Shown here piece by piece: positions 52,179 to 60,735 of a stretch of 64,000 bases of DNA. The notes beneath the pieces are model-generated. The model made no database searches. It saw only the letters and a program-made list of their open reading frames with translations, and was not told the DNA's origin. Position numbers and translations under genes: made by a program. The first letter of the stretch is position 1; every line of letters begins with the position of its first letter. The DNA is from Kaiparowitsia implicata GSE-PSE-MK54-09C (GTDB lineage: Bacteria; Cyanobacteriota; Cyanobacteriia; Elainellales; Elainellaceae), in assembly GCA_019359435.1 (NCBI GenBank), contig JAHHHI010000079.1, positions 1-64,000 on the forward strand, in the 5' to 3' direction.

Positions 52179-52679
52179 ATGGCTATCGAACTTTACCTGA
52201 TCCGCCACGGCCTTGCCGGAGAGCATGGCACCTATGCCAACGACGATGAGCGACCGCTGACCCCCGAGGGCCAGCAAAAAACCAAGCGCGTGGCCGAAAA
52301 GCTGCGATCGCTCGATCTACAGATCAACCTCATGCTGACCAGCCCGTTAGTGCGCGCGCGGCAAACCGCTGAGATTCTCTACAGTGCGGGCGTCAGCGCT
52401 CAGCTGCAGGAATCGGCTGACCTAGCCCCGACAGGCAAGCTAGAGAACTGGCTAGGCTGGTTGGATCAATGGCGGCAAACGGCAGACCAACGGCTGGCGC
52501 TGGTGGGGCATGAGCCGTGCCTGAGTGAGTGGGCGGAGCAGTTGCTTTGGGACTCAGTGGCCCACAGCATCGTGATGAAAAAAGCTGGCGTCATTGGGCT
52601 GCTATTGCCAGAAACAGGCGATCCGCGTGGGCAAAGTCAGATGTTTTGGCTAACGCCGCCGCGCCTGCTGCTGGCGTAG
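52179..52679 (+). CDS. sixA: Phosphohistidine phosphatase SixA
   Basis: The 166-residue small histidine phosphatase has the catalytic LIRHGLAGE at 7-15, SPLVRARQTAEILY near 49-62 and the second His in LVGHEPCLSEW near 108. SixA removes phosphate from phosphohistidine on HPt or PTSNtr proteins and has the short single-domain form. The start is the ATG after CCTCAA, without a strong ribosome-binding site. It is separate from the larger histidine phosphatase in the glycan cluster. Confidence 0.9.
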   Translation: MAIELYLIRHGLAGEHGTYANDDERPLTPEGQQKTKRVAEKLRSLDLQINLMLTSPLVRARQTAEILYSAGVSAQLQESADLAPTGKLENWLGWLDQWRQTADQRLALVGHEPCLSEWAEQLLWDSVAHSIVMKKAGVIGLLLPETGDPRGQSQMFWLTPPRLLLA

Positions 52680-52896
52680 CCAGGTCACAGCTTTCTCTCA
52701 GAGCCCGATGCCGCAGACTGCCCGCAACAGAACGACACATCGGCTCAAGCGCTTGGGGTGAGGGCGATCGCTCCTCATCTTAGAACTCAAAGCTGGCTTA
52801 CCCCATTGACAGATCAGGGCTTCTCCGAAACATTGGGGAAGTTCATCTTGTTGCGACAAAATAACGCAGGCAGATCCACGCTGGGTCGCTGGGGAC

Positions 52897-52967
52897 TGTT
52901 GTTTGGATCGGGCGTGGCAAGGCGTCTAGCACAAGGCTTCTGGTCGGAATTAACGACACGCCCTAGG
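52897..52967 (+). repeat. MITE1 half-copy F upstream of tpsA
   Basis: This is the right half of MITE1: TTTGGATCGGGCGTGGCAA to GACACGCCCTAG, matching the right part of copy D. The left half is missing. It ends 7 bp before the tpsA start codon, so its end lies in the leader and adjoins the GGGGGAAG ribosome-binding region. Confidence 0.85.
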
Positions 52968-52974
52968 GGGAAGT

Positions 52975-55900
52975 ATGACAGCAGGCAGAATGCAGGGGCG
53001 GCTAGCAGTAGAGTTGATGGGGCTGGCGATCGCCCTGGGTAGCGCGTGGCGATTAATGCCGGGGGCGATCGCCCAGATTACCCCCAATACGACCTGGGGC
53101 TCCGAAGCGTCTACCGTGACGACAGTTGCCCCCAACCAAGTCGAAATTGACGGCGGGGCCATGCGCGCCACCAATCTATTTCATGACTTTTCTGACTTCA
53201 ATATTGCGCCGAATGGCAGCGTTTATTTTCGCAACCCGGCGGGCATCGACATCATTATCACGCGAGTCACAGGTGGCACGGCGTCTAACCTGGATGGCGT
53301 ACTGGGCGTGTTAGGCCCTGCCGATTTGTTTTTGCTTAACCCCAGCGGCATTGTGTTCGGCGCGAATGCCACGCTAGATATGCGCGGCGCGTTTGTGGCA
53401 TCTACTGCCAGTGGCCTGCTGTTTGGCACGCAAGGCGTGTTTCCGGTGCAGGGGGGCAATGCGCCACCGCTGCTCACCATTCAACCGACAGCGCTGCAAT
53501 TTACAGAAGCGGCTACGGCGATCGCCCCGATCACACTCCAGCCGGGGGCTGCTCTGGCGGTCGATCCAGGCCAAAGTCTGCTGCTGGTAGGCGGCGATGT
53601 GACACTCAACAACGGCAGCATGTCGGCGCTAGGCGGCCACCTTACCCTAGCCGCAGTGGGCGGCCCCGGAACTGTAGCCCTAGATCGGGAGGGCGATCGC
53701 CTCGCGGGTCAAGTTCCCAGTGCTTCCCGGGCTGCCATCACATTGACCAACGCTAGCCAACTAAACGCAGCAGCGGGCGGCGGCAGCATTGCGCTATTTG
53801 CTCAGGATCTCTCCCTTAATAATGAAAGTCAGATTGTGGGGGGCGTTGCCGACAACCTAGGCACGACAGCCTTACCGGGTGCCACCATCAGCATCAACGC
53901 CACCGGAACTACCCGCCTTGATAATCGCAGCCGCATTCGCAGCGGCACCAGCAGCGGCAGCAGCGCCCCCAGTGGTGGCGATATTCAAGTGCAAACCCGC
54001 ACGCTAGACCTGCAAAACGGCAGCGCGATCCTGATGGATCAGCAGGGGGGGGGCGCTGCAGGGCAGCTAACGATCAGTGCTAGCGACTCTGCAACGCTCT
54101 CGGGCTGTTCGCCCCCTCAGGGAGACAACGGGTGTGATTTTTTTAATCGCGACACTCTCACCCGCATCGGGGCTGAGATGGGAGAGTTGGCAACGGGCAC
54201 CGCTGGGCAGGTTCGCGTCACCACACCCACGCTGACGATGGATCAGTTTGCTCAGATCAGCTCTTTTTCAGAGGGCAACACCACGGCCAGCGCGCTGGTG
54301 GTCAATGTTGACACTGCTACGTTGACCAATGCCGCACGCATCATCAGCCGGGCTATTGGCCAAGGCAATTCTGGGTCGGTGCAGGTGAATGCAACGGGTA
54401 CGATTCAGCTTTCGGGACGGGAGCGATCGCTCGACGCCCGGGGGCGTCGTCGTGATATTGAAAGCGGCATCTATTCAGACACCGCCGAAGAGGGCACCAC
54501 TGGCAGCGGTGGCGCACTCATCCTCACCGCCGATCTGCTGCAGGTGACGAATCGAGCGGAGGTGAGTGGCGAGACGCGAGGACTAGGCGATGGCGGGGCA
54601 ATTTTCATCACGGCCAATGCTGTAGAAGTGACGAATCGAGGACAAATTATTACCCGCACGACGCAGAATGTGGATGGGGTTTCGGGCAATGCAGGCAGCA
54701 TCACCATAAATACTCGGGGCGGCGATAGCGGCGGCACGGTGTCAGTGCTGGATGATTCCAGCCGCATTATTGCTGAGGTGGGCAAAAATTCGGCGGGGAA
54801 TGGCGGTACCGTGCGCATCAATACCGGAACGCTGACGGTGAATGGTCGAGCGTTGGTGACGGCGGGTAATCGCTCGCGCCTTGCGGCCAACAGCCAGGGC
54901 GGAAACGTCATCGTAACCGCAGACGAGGTGCGGCTGTTGCAAGGCGGGCGGCTAGAAGCCCGCACAGACGCCAGAGGCAACGGCGGCAACATTACGGTGA
55001 ATACCAATGGGGGATTGGTTTATGTCGCCGGACGTCGCGGCAATATCGAAAGCGGCATCCGGGCCGATGCCGTGCCGGACGGCAGTTTTCGCGATGATGT
55101 GACTGAAACAGGGGATATTCAAATCACAACCGGGCGGTTTATCGCCGAAGACGGGGCAGAACTGGGCACTGAGCATCGCGGCACTGGGCAAAGCGGCACC
55201 GTAACACTCACAGCTGAGCGGATTCGCATTAGCGGGGGCAGCACTATTTTTGCCCAGGTGCAGCGGCAGGCCATCGGGGGCAACATTATCATCAACGGGC
55301 AGGGGGGCACAATTCTGCTAACGGGGCAGAACACGGCGCTGTCTGCGGCCACGGCGGGCACGGGCAACGCGGGCACGGTGTCTATTCATAATGCCGACAC
55401 AGTGCGGGTTGTAGACCGAGCCCAGATTGTGACCGAAACTCGAACCTCTGGTTCTGGAGATGGCGGGCCCGTGACGATTCAAGCCGGGCGGCTGATTGTG
55501 CGCGGGCGATCGCGCGTGTCAGCCAGCAACCGCTCTCGTGAGCAACCCAGCAGCCAGGGGGGAGACGTATCCGTCATGGCTAACCAGGTGTTGTTGCTAG
55601 AGGGCGGGCGGCTAGAAGCGCGCACCACCGGGGTAGGCAACGGCGGCAGCGTGCGGGTGAATACGCAGGGTGGGCGGGTGTATGCGGCTGGGCGGGTGGG
55701 CGAGATTGAAAGTGGACTGAGGGCTGACGCTATCCCTGACTCGGGCTTTGGAGATGCGCTCACCCAGGCTGGCAACATTACCATCCGCACCGGGACTTTG
55801 ATCGCGGAAGATGATGCTGAAATTGCGGTTGAGCATCGTGGCACCGGGCAGGGCGGCACAGCCACCATCACCGCGAGGCGAATCCGCTTAGGCAGCGGCA

Positions 55901-58338
55901 GCGCCATTCTGGCGCAGGTGCAAAATCAGGCCCAGGGCGGCGATATTGTGCTGGATAGCAACGGGGGTTCCCTGGTGCTCACGGGGCTAGATTTGCCGAA
56001 TGGGGTGCAGTCTTCGTCGTCGCGAGTCACGCGGCTGTCGGCAACCACCCAGGGGACGGGCACCGCTGGAAGCATTGAGGTGCGGAATGCAGCGGCGATG
56101 CGCGTGCTCGATGGGGCACAGGTAGTGGCTGAGACGGGGGCGTCTGGCAGTGGCGATGGCGGGCAAATCGGGATTGCGGCCACTCGGCTGGTGGTGCAGG
56201 GGCAGTCTGCCTTAGGGCGATCGCTCGTGTCTACTAGCAACCGTTCAGAGGTCGCACCTGGCAGCCAGGGTGGGGATATTCAGGTGACGGCCAATCGGGT
56301 GCTGTTGCTCGCAGGCGGGCGATTAGAAGCGCGCACCACTGGCGTCGGAGACGGCGGCAGCATTGTGGTCAATGCCCAAGGCGGTCGGGTCTATGCAGCG
56401 GGACAACTCGCAGATCTGGCACCGGATCTGTCTAATTCTGATCTATCTAACCTCAATCAGGCCAATCCCAATCAGGCCAACGCTCCGGCCATAGCACCGG
56501 GGTCAGCAGCGAGTACCCCATCCGAGCCTTTGCCCGATGGGGAAAGCGGCATCCGCGCCGATGCTGTGCCCGAGGCCGAGTTTCTCACCTCGCCCACTCA
56601 GGCGGGCAGTATCACCATCACGACCGGGGCTTTAACCGCTGAAGATGGGGCTCAAATTGGGGTAGAGCATCGGGGGACTGGGCAAAGCGGCGAGATTGTG
56701 ATTACGGCCCCTTCAATTCATCTGGGCAGTGGGGCCACAATTTCGGCGCAGGTGCAAAATCAGGCCGTGGGCGGCAACATTCGGCTCAATGGGCAGGGCG
56801 GTCACATTCGGCTGACCGGTGGGGCGCTGTCTCCTGGCTCGTCTTCTGGCGTCACCCCCAGCGGCCCAACTCAACTCTCTGTCGCCACTCAAGGCACGGG
56901 CACAGGCGGCAACCTGACCATCAGCAACGCTGAGACGGTAAGCCTGACAGATGGTGCGCAGATCGTCGCAGATACCCGTTCGCCGCAGGCGGGTGCAGGC
57001 AACAGCGGCAGAATTCTTATCCGCGAGGTCTCCCAGGTCGATCTATCAGGGACGAACCCCCAAACCCCAGACCAAGGCTCAACCCTTTCAGCCCGCACCA
57101 CCGGAGCCGGGAATGCTGGGCGGATTGCACTGCGCGATGTGCAGCAGTTAACCGTCACGGAGGGGGCCACTATTGAGGCGATCGCCACCGAAGCCGCCAG
57201 CGGTTCAGGGGGTGACATCATTGTGCAAGCGCAGCGGGTGCAATTGGGGACAGGTGGGGCGATCGCCGCCAGCAGTGCGGGCAGCAGCAACGGCGGCAAT
57301 ATTCGCATTAACACTGACCAACTGCAACTGAACGACGGCTCTATCACAGCTCAAGTTAGCGCCGGTCGAGCGGGCAACCTGCAGATTCAGGCGGGGCGAT
57401 CGCTCCAGCTCCAGGGCAACCAAAGTCAGATCTCCATTGCCGCCACCAATAGCGCCGGAGTCGCGGGCGATTTGCGGCTAATTAGCCCCGAAATCACCGT
57501 TAGAGAAGGGGCCACCATCACCGTCAGCAATCCCCAAGGGCAAGCGGGCAACTTGACCCTCGCTGCCACTAACCTAATTCTGAATCGGGGAACGCTCTCT
57601 GCCCAAACGGGCGGCACAGGGGCCACATCCGGAGCCAACATTGGCCTCAATATTGCCAATGTGCTCTCGCTGCGAAACAACAGCTTGATTAGCGCTGAAG
57701 CCTTGCAGCAGGCCAATGGCGGCAGCATCTTTGTCAACGCAGGCAATGGCTTTTTAGCGGCAGTGCCCCAAGAGAATGGCGACCTCATCGCCAATGCTCA
57801 ACAGGGGCGCGGTGGTGAAATTAGACTACAGGCGCTCGGTGTCTTTGGCATGACCGTGCAGACTGGGTTAACAACTGAGCAACTGCGGCTCAACCGCACC
57901 AGCGACATCAGCGCCAGCTCAGACGAAGGCCCCCAGGGGATTGTCACCATCGCCACACCCGGCGACGACCCCAGCCGCGGACTGGCAGAATTGCCCGCTA
58001 ACCTCATTGACGCCACTAATCAAGTCGCTCAGGGCTGCGGCAGCCAAGAGCAGCGCCAAAATCAGTTTGTTCGAACGGGGCGGGGCGGCCTGCCCCTCAA
58101 CCCTGCCGAACTGCAGCGCCCCAACTCTGTCGTCGTAGACTGGGCGCAGCTAACCGCCGAGCCCACTACTCGCGCCGAGTCAACCCCACCGTCAACCGCA
58201 TCAGGGTCGGGTGACTCGTCTAGCCCCGCATCCAACCTGGTAGAAGCGCAGGGCTGGTACCGCAGTGAGACGGGGGATGTCATGCTGCTTGCCACCTCCG
58301 ACCATGCCCCGTCTTCAAACTCTCAGCCCTGCCAATAG
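52975..58338 (+). CDS. Two-partner-secretion exoprotein (filamentous haemagglutinin-like TpsA)
   Basis: The 1,787-residue protein has a Sec signal (about 8-34, ending AIAQ), then a TPS secretion domain (to about 250) with YFRNPAGIDIIITRVTGG and LFLLNPSGIVFGANATLDMR. The rest is a long beta-helix of Gly/Asn/Thr-rich repeats. Three long units of about 220-240 residues recur, each with GGRLEAR (near residues 656, 876 and 1113), RADAVP, GAQIGVEHRGTGQSG and IFAQVQ-type blocks; the third carries a 40-residue Ser/Pro/Asn linker. The C-terminus has GRGGLPLNP, common in cyanobacterial TpsA proteins, and ends CQ. Such proteins are exported by a TpsB pore, not found here. Adhesin or biofilm function is a family-level guess. 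GGGGGAAG precedes the ATG. Confidence 0.93.
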   Translation: MTAGRMQGRLAVELMGLAIALGSAWRLMPGAIAQITPNTTWGSEASTVTTVAPNQVEIDGGAMRATNLFHDFSDFNIAPNGSVYFRNPAGIDIIITRVTGGTASNLDGVLGVLGPADLFLLNPSGIVFGANATLDMRGAFVASTASGLLFGTQGVFPVQGGNAPPLLTIQPTALQFTEAATAIAPITLQPGAALAVDPGQSLLLVGGDVTLNNGSMSALGGHLTLAAVGGPGTVALDREGDRLAGQVPSASRAAITLTNASQLNAAAGGGSIALFAQDLSLNNESQIVGGVADNLGTTALPGATISINATGTTRLDNRSRIRSGTSSGSSAPSGGDIQVQTRTLDLQNGSAILMDQQGGGAAGQLTISASDSATLSGCSPPQGDNGCDFFNRDTLTRIGAEMGELATGTAGQVRVTTPTLTMDQFAQISSFSEGNTTASALVVNVDTATLTNAARIISRAIGQGNSGSVQVNATGTIQLSGRERSLDARGRRRDIESGIYSDTAEEGTTGSGGALILTADLLQVTNRAEVSGETRGLGDGGAIFITANAVEVTNRGQIITRTTQNVDGVSGNAGSITINTRGGDSGGTVSVLDDSSRIIAEVGKNSAGNGGTVRINTGTLTVNGRALVTAGNRSRLAANSQGGNVIVTADEVRLLQGGRLEARTDARGNGGNITVNTNGGLVYVAGRRGNIESGIRADAVPDGSFRDDVTETGDIQITTGRFIAEDGAELGTEHRGTGQSGTVTLTAERIRISGGSTIFAQVQRQAIGGNIIINGQGGTILLTGQNTALSAATAGTGNAGTVSIHNADTVRVVDRAQIVTETRTSGSGDGGPVTIQAGRLIVRGRSRVSASNRSREQPSSQGGDVSVMANQVLLLEGGRLEARTTGVGNGGSVRVNTQGGRVYAAGRVGEIESGLRADAIPDSGFGDALTQAGNITIRTGTLIAEDDAEIAVEHRGTGQGGTATITARRIRLGSGSAILAQVQNQAQGGDIVLDSNGGSLVLTGLDLPNGVQSSSSRVTRLSATTQGTGTAGSIEVRNAAAMRVLDGAQVVAETGASGSGDGGQIGIAATRLVVQGQSALGRSLVSTSNRSEVAPGSQGGDIQVTANRVLLLAGGRLEARTTGVGDGGSIVVNAQGGRVYAAGQLADLAPDLSNSDLSNLNQANPNQANAPAIAPGSAASTPSEPLPDGESGIRADAVPEAEFLTSPTQAGSITITTGALTAEDGAQIGVEHRGTGQSGEIVITAPSIHLGSGATISAQVQNQAVGGNIRLNGQGGHIRLTGGALSPGSSSGVTPSGPTQLSVATQGTGTGGNLTISNAETVSLTDGAQIVADTRSPQAGAGNSGRILIREVSQVDLSGTNPQTPDQGSTLSARTTGAGNAGRIALRDVQQLTVTEGATIEAIATEAASGSGGDIIVQAQRVQLGTGGAIAASSAGSSNGGNIRINTDQLQLNDGSITAQVSAGRAGNLQIQAGRSLQLQGNQSQISIAATNSAGVAGDLRLISPEITVREGATITVSNPQGQAGNLTLAATNLILNRGTLSAQTGGTGATSGANIGLNIANVLSLRNNSLISAEALQQANGGSIFVNAGNGFLAAVPQENGDLIANAQQGRGGEIRLQALGVFGMTVQTGLTTEQLRLNRTSDISASSDEGPQGIVTIATPGDDPSRGLAELPANLIDATNQVAQGCGSQEQRQNQFVRTGRGGLPLNPAELQRPNSVVVDWAQLTAEPTTRAESTPPSTASGSGDSSSPASNLVEAQGWYRSETGDVMLLATSDHAPSSNSQPCQ

Positions 58339-58360
58339 CCAACAGGTTGCAGAATGGGGA

Positions 58361-58490
58361 CTAGGGGCTGTCATCAATTAACCTCTGATATCCCACAAAT
58401 CAACAATCACAGCCCCTAGCCTGATTTTTGGGTCGGGCGTGGCAACGCTCATAGCATCAGGCGTTTGGTTGGAATTGATGACACGCCCTA
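58361..58490 (+). repeat. MITE1 copy G
   Basis: The ends AGGGGCTGTCATCAATTAA and GGAATTGATGACACGCCCTA share orientation with copies A, B, D and F. It begins 22 bp after the tpsA stop, so tpsA is bounded by MITE1 sequence on both sides. Confidence 0.88.
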
Positions 58491-58760
58491 CTTCAGATTG
58501 ACGCAGTTAGGCGATTTTTGGGAAGCTATCCCCCCAAAAAATCGCCCAAGATTCCCAGAATGACCCATGAAGTACGCAAGTCCTGTCAATAGTCCTATAG
58601 TCCTGTCAATGCAATTGCTAAATGGGTCAAGGTTGAACCACGTGAGTTCGATAGCGGTGTTTCAGTGTTAGGAGTTTGCCGAAGTGACGTTGACTAGATT
58701 CAGTCAAATAGGGTTGGGGCACCCCGTTAAGCTGGGATTCCGCAACCCTATCAACACCAA
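58491..58760. other. Non-coding interval before GMC fragment
   Basis: It includes a partial repeat TAGTCCTGTCAATAGTCCTATAG at about 58577-58605 and a hairpin ATAGGGTTGGGGCACCCCG ... GCAACCCTAT at about 58708-58753, similar in style to MITE3 stems. No gene recognised. Confidence 0.45.
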
Positions 58761-59027
58761 TCAGCGCTTTGACGGCGATCGCCCCAATCTAGACAACGCT
58801 TGCTTTAGATGGGTTGCCAACCGAATCGCCATGGCTGCTAGGGTCAGCGTCGAGTTTACCGCTGGGGACGAGGGAAACACCGACAGATCGCAGACATAGA
58901 GGTTGTCGTAGGTCAGAAACGTGAGATTGCTATCCACAACGCCATCGTTCAGTGTCATTCCATCTGGCGTTTCGCCGCTTATGCGGAGTGTGCCGACTTC
59001 ATCTCGGTTAGAAAGCTGATCGGCCAA
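58761..59027 (-). pseudogene. C-terminal fragment of a GMC oxidoreductase
   Basis: The 88-codon frame ends with YDNLYVCDLSVFPSSPAVNS and TLTLAAMAIRLATHLKQ, the C-terminal GMC_oxred_C signature, here with the usual Asn (AVNSTLT). The FAD domain is absent. Upstream, a separate frame at 59049-59177 (MFTIRFRTVNYRLDRII...) is unassigned and in a different phase. It is a remnant unrelated to the intact GMC gene at 14207, since the shared region differs widely. Confidence 0.75.
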
Positions 59028-59177
59028 GATGCCGCCGCCATGCCTAACCTAACCACATTGCCATTCGCCATTGGCATAGATGCCAGGCAGGTCTTTGGCC
59101 CAGCCGTTGGTGCTGTTGCGAAGCGTGATGATGCGATCTAGGCGATAGTTAACGGTTCTGAATCGGATGGTAAACAT

Positions 59178-59625
59178 GGGGGGCTTTTGCTCCTAAGGGC
59201 AGGTTGAGGCTGTGGTTCAACGATCGTTTCCAGCAGCAGGGCGTGCATCCCGCCTGTTGAGATCCTTAAGTGCGATCGCACTGGCGATCGCCCCAAAATC
59301 CTGAAAAAACGCCCCTGCCTATGTCAGGTCTTGCTGACATAGAGGGCGGTGTAACCTAGGTTAAATCTCTACGGTCGCCATGATCTAGACCCTTCGTGCA
59401 GCCTGTACGCTGGTAATGACGGGTAGTGAGTCCAAATCTGCTGGATTGCCACGCCTAACCTGGAAGCCATCCTGGTTCTGAGTCAGCGTTCAGAGTCAGA
59501 GTCCTCAGTCAGGGTCATCAATCACGGGTGCCAATCCTGAAATCAGGTCTTGGCGTGGCTCCATCTGTTCAAACGCTATTTCGGGTTAGACGCTGCCCGC
59601 TATCGAGGGGAAAAGGAGAACTTGC
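59178..59625. other. 448-bp intergenic region
   Basis: It contains HIP1 sites at about 59275-59290 and tandem-like CAGAGTCAGAGTCCTCAGTC at about 59488. The ribosome-binding site AAGGAG at 59611-59616 precedes the aldo/keto reductase. No other gene recognised. Confidence 0.45.
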
Positions 59626-60624
59626 ATGACTGCTGCCACTGACGTCTCTACTCAACCGAGGCTAGTTTTGCCGACGATCGGCTGTGGCACATGGGCTTGG
59701 GGCAATCGCTTGCTGTGGGGCTATGACCCCAGCATGGATCCAGAATTGCAGGCGGTCTTTAACCGATGCGTCAGCGGCGGCGTCACGTTATTTGACACGG
59801 GTGATTCCTATGGAACAGGGCGGCTGAATGGACGGAGCGAGTCGCTGCTGGGGCAATTTGCCGCCGACTATACAGGGCCTAACCAAGAGCAAATCTGTTT
59901 GGCAACGAAGCTGGCGGCCTATCCCTGGCGGTTGACGCGGGGAGCCATGCGGCGAGCCTGTGGGGCATCGGCAGAGCGGCTGCAGCGACCTGTGGATTTG
60001 GCGCAGTTGCACTGGTCTACTGGCAATTATGCCCCTTGGCAAGAGGGGGCGCTGCTGGATGGATTGGCGGATCTATATGAGCAGGGCCAGGTGAAGGGGA
60101 TTGGCCTGTCAAACTTTGGGCCAAAGCGGCTGCGCTGGGTGCATCAACGGTTGGCGCAGCGGGGGGTGCCCATTGCCACGCTACAGGTGCAGTATTCGCT
60201 GCTCTCGACCTATCCCGTGACAGAGCTGGATGTGACGGCGGTATGCGCGGAGCTGGGAATTCGGCTGATTGCTTACAGCCCGCTCTGTCTGGGGTTGCTG
60301 ACGGGTAAGTATGGGCTGGATAAGCCGCTGCCTGGGGGGCTGCGAGGCTGGCTGTTTCGGCGCATGCTGCCGGGTATTCAGCCGGTGCTGGATACGCTGG
60401 GGGCGATCGCCCAATCTCGAGATAAAACTCTGGCGCAGGTTTCCCTCAACTGGTGCATCTGCAAAGGCACGATTCCGATCCCTGGGGCTAAGTCTGTGAC
60501 TCAGGCAGAAGATAACCTAGGAGCGCTGGGCTGGCAGCTTGACAGCGGCGAGGTGGAAGAGCTAGATCAAGCGGCGGGGAGGTGCGATCGCACGATGGTG
60601 CAAAATATTTTTCAAACCCGCTAG
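59626..60624 (+). CDS. Aldo/keto reductase
   Basis: The 332-residue TIM-barrel reductase has catalytic Asp and Tyr in LFDTGDSYG, Lys in CLATKLAAY and His in LAQLHWSTG. The cofactor end reads IPIPGAKSVTQAEDNLGALG. It differs clearly from the tandem pair in the glycan cluster and resembles the plant and cyanobacterial chloroplast-type aldo/keto reductases. AAGGAG precedes the ATG. It converges on glnN with a shared palindromic terminator. Confidence 0.92.
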   Translation: MTAATDVSTQPRLVLPTIGCGTWAWGNRLLWGYDPSMDPELQAVFNRCVSGGVTLFDTGDSYGTGRLNGRSESLLGQFAADYTGPNQEQICLATKLAAYPWRLTRGAMRRACGASAERLQRPVDLAQLHWSTGNYAPWQEGALLDGLADLYEQGQVKGIGLSNFGPKRLRWVHQRLAQRGVPIATLQVQYSLLSTYPVTELDVTAVCAELGIRLIAYSPLCLGLLTGKYGLDKPLPGGLRGWLFRRMLPGIQPVLDTLGAIAQSRDKTLAQVSLNWCICKGTIPIPGAKSVTQAEDNLGALGWQLDSGEVEELDQAAGRCDRTMVQNIFQTR

Positions 60625-60673
60625 TAGCCAACAAAAGGCGTTTCCCTGCCAAGCGCGAGGCTATCTAAATACA

Positions 60674-60710
60674 CAAAAGCGTGGTGCGGCTAAGCCGCAC
60701 CACGCTTTTG
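60674..60710. terminator. Bidirectional terminator
   Basis: A perfect 17-bp stem (CAAAAGCGTGGTGCGGC with GCCGCACCACGCTTTTG) and TAA loop lies between the convergent reductase and glnN genes. The A run and T run at its ends make it usable on both strands. Confidence 0.88.
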
Positions 60711-60735
60711 TCAACCTCTTTGTCAAACTCCAGAG

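Noticed and set aside
53000-58300. Numerous minus-strand frames opposite tpsA
   Set aside because: They are Pro/Ser-rich shadows of the repetitive exoprotein gene.
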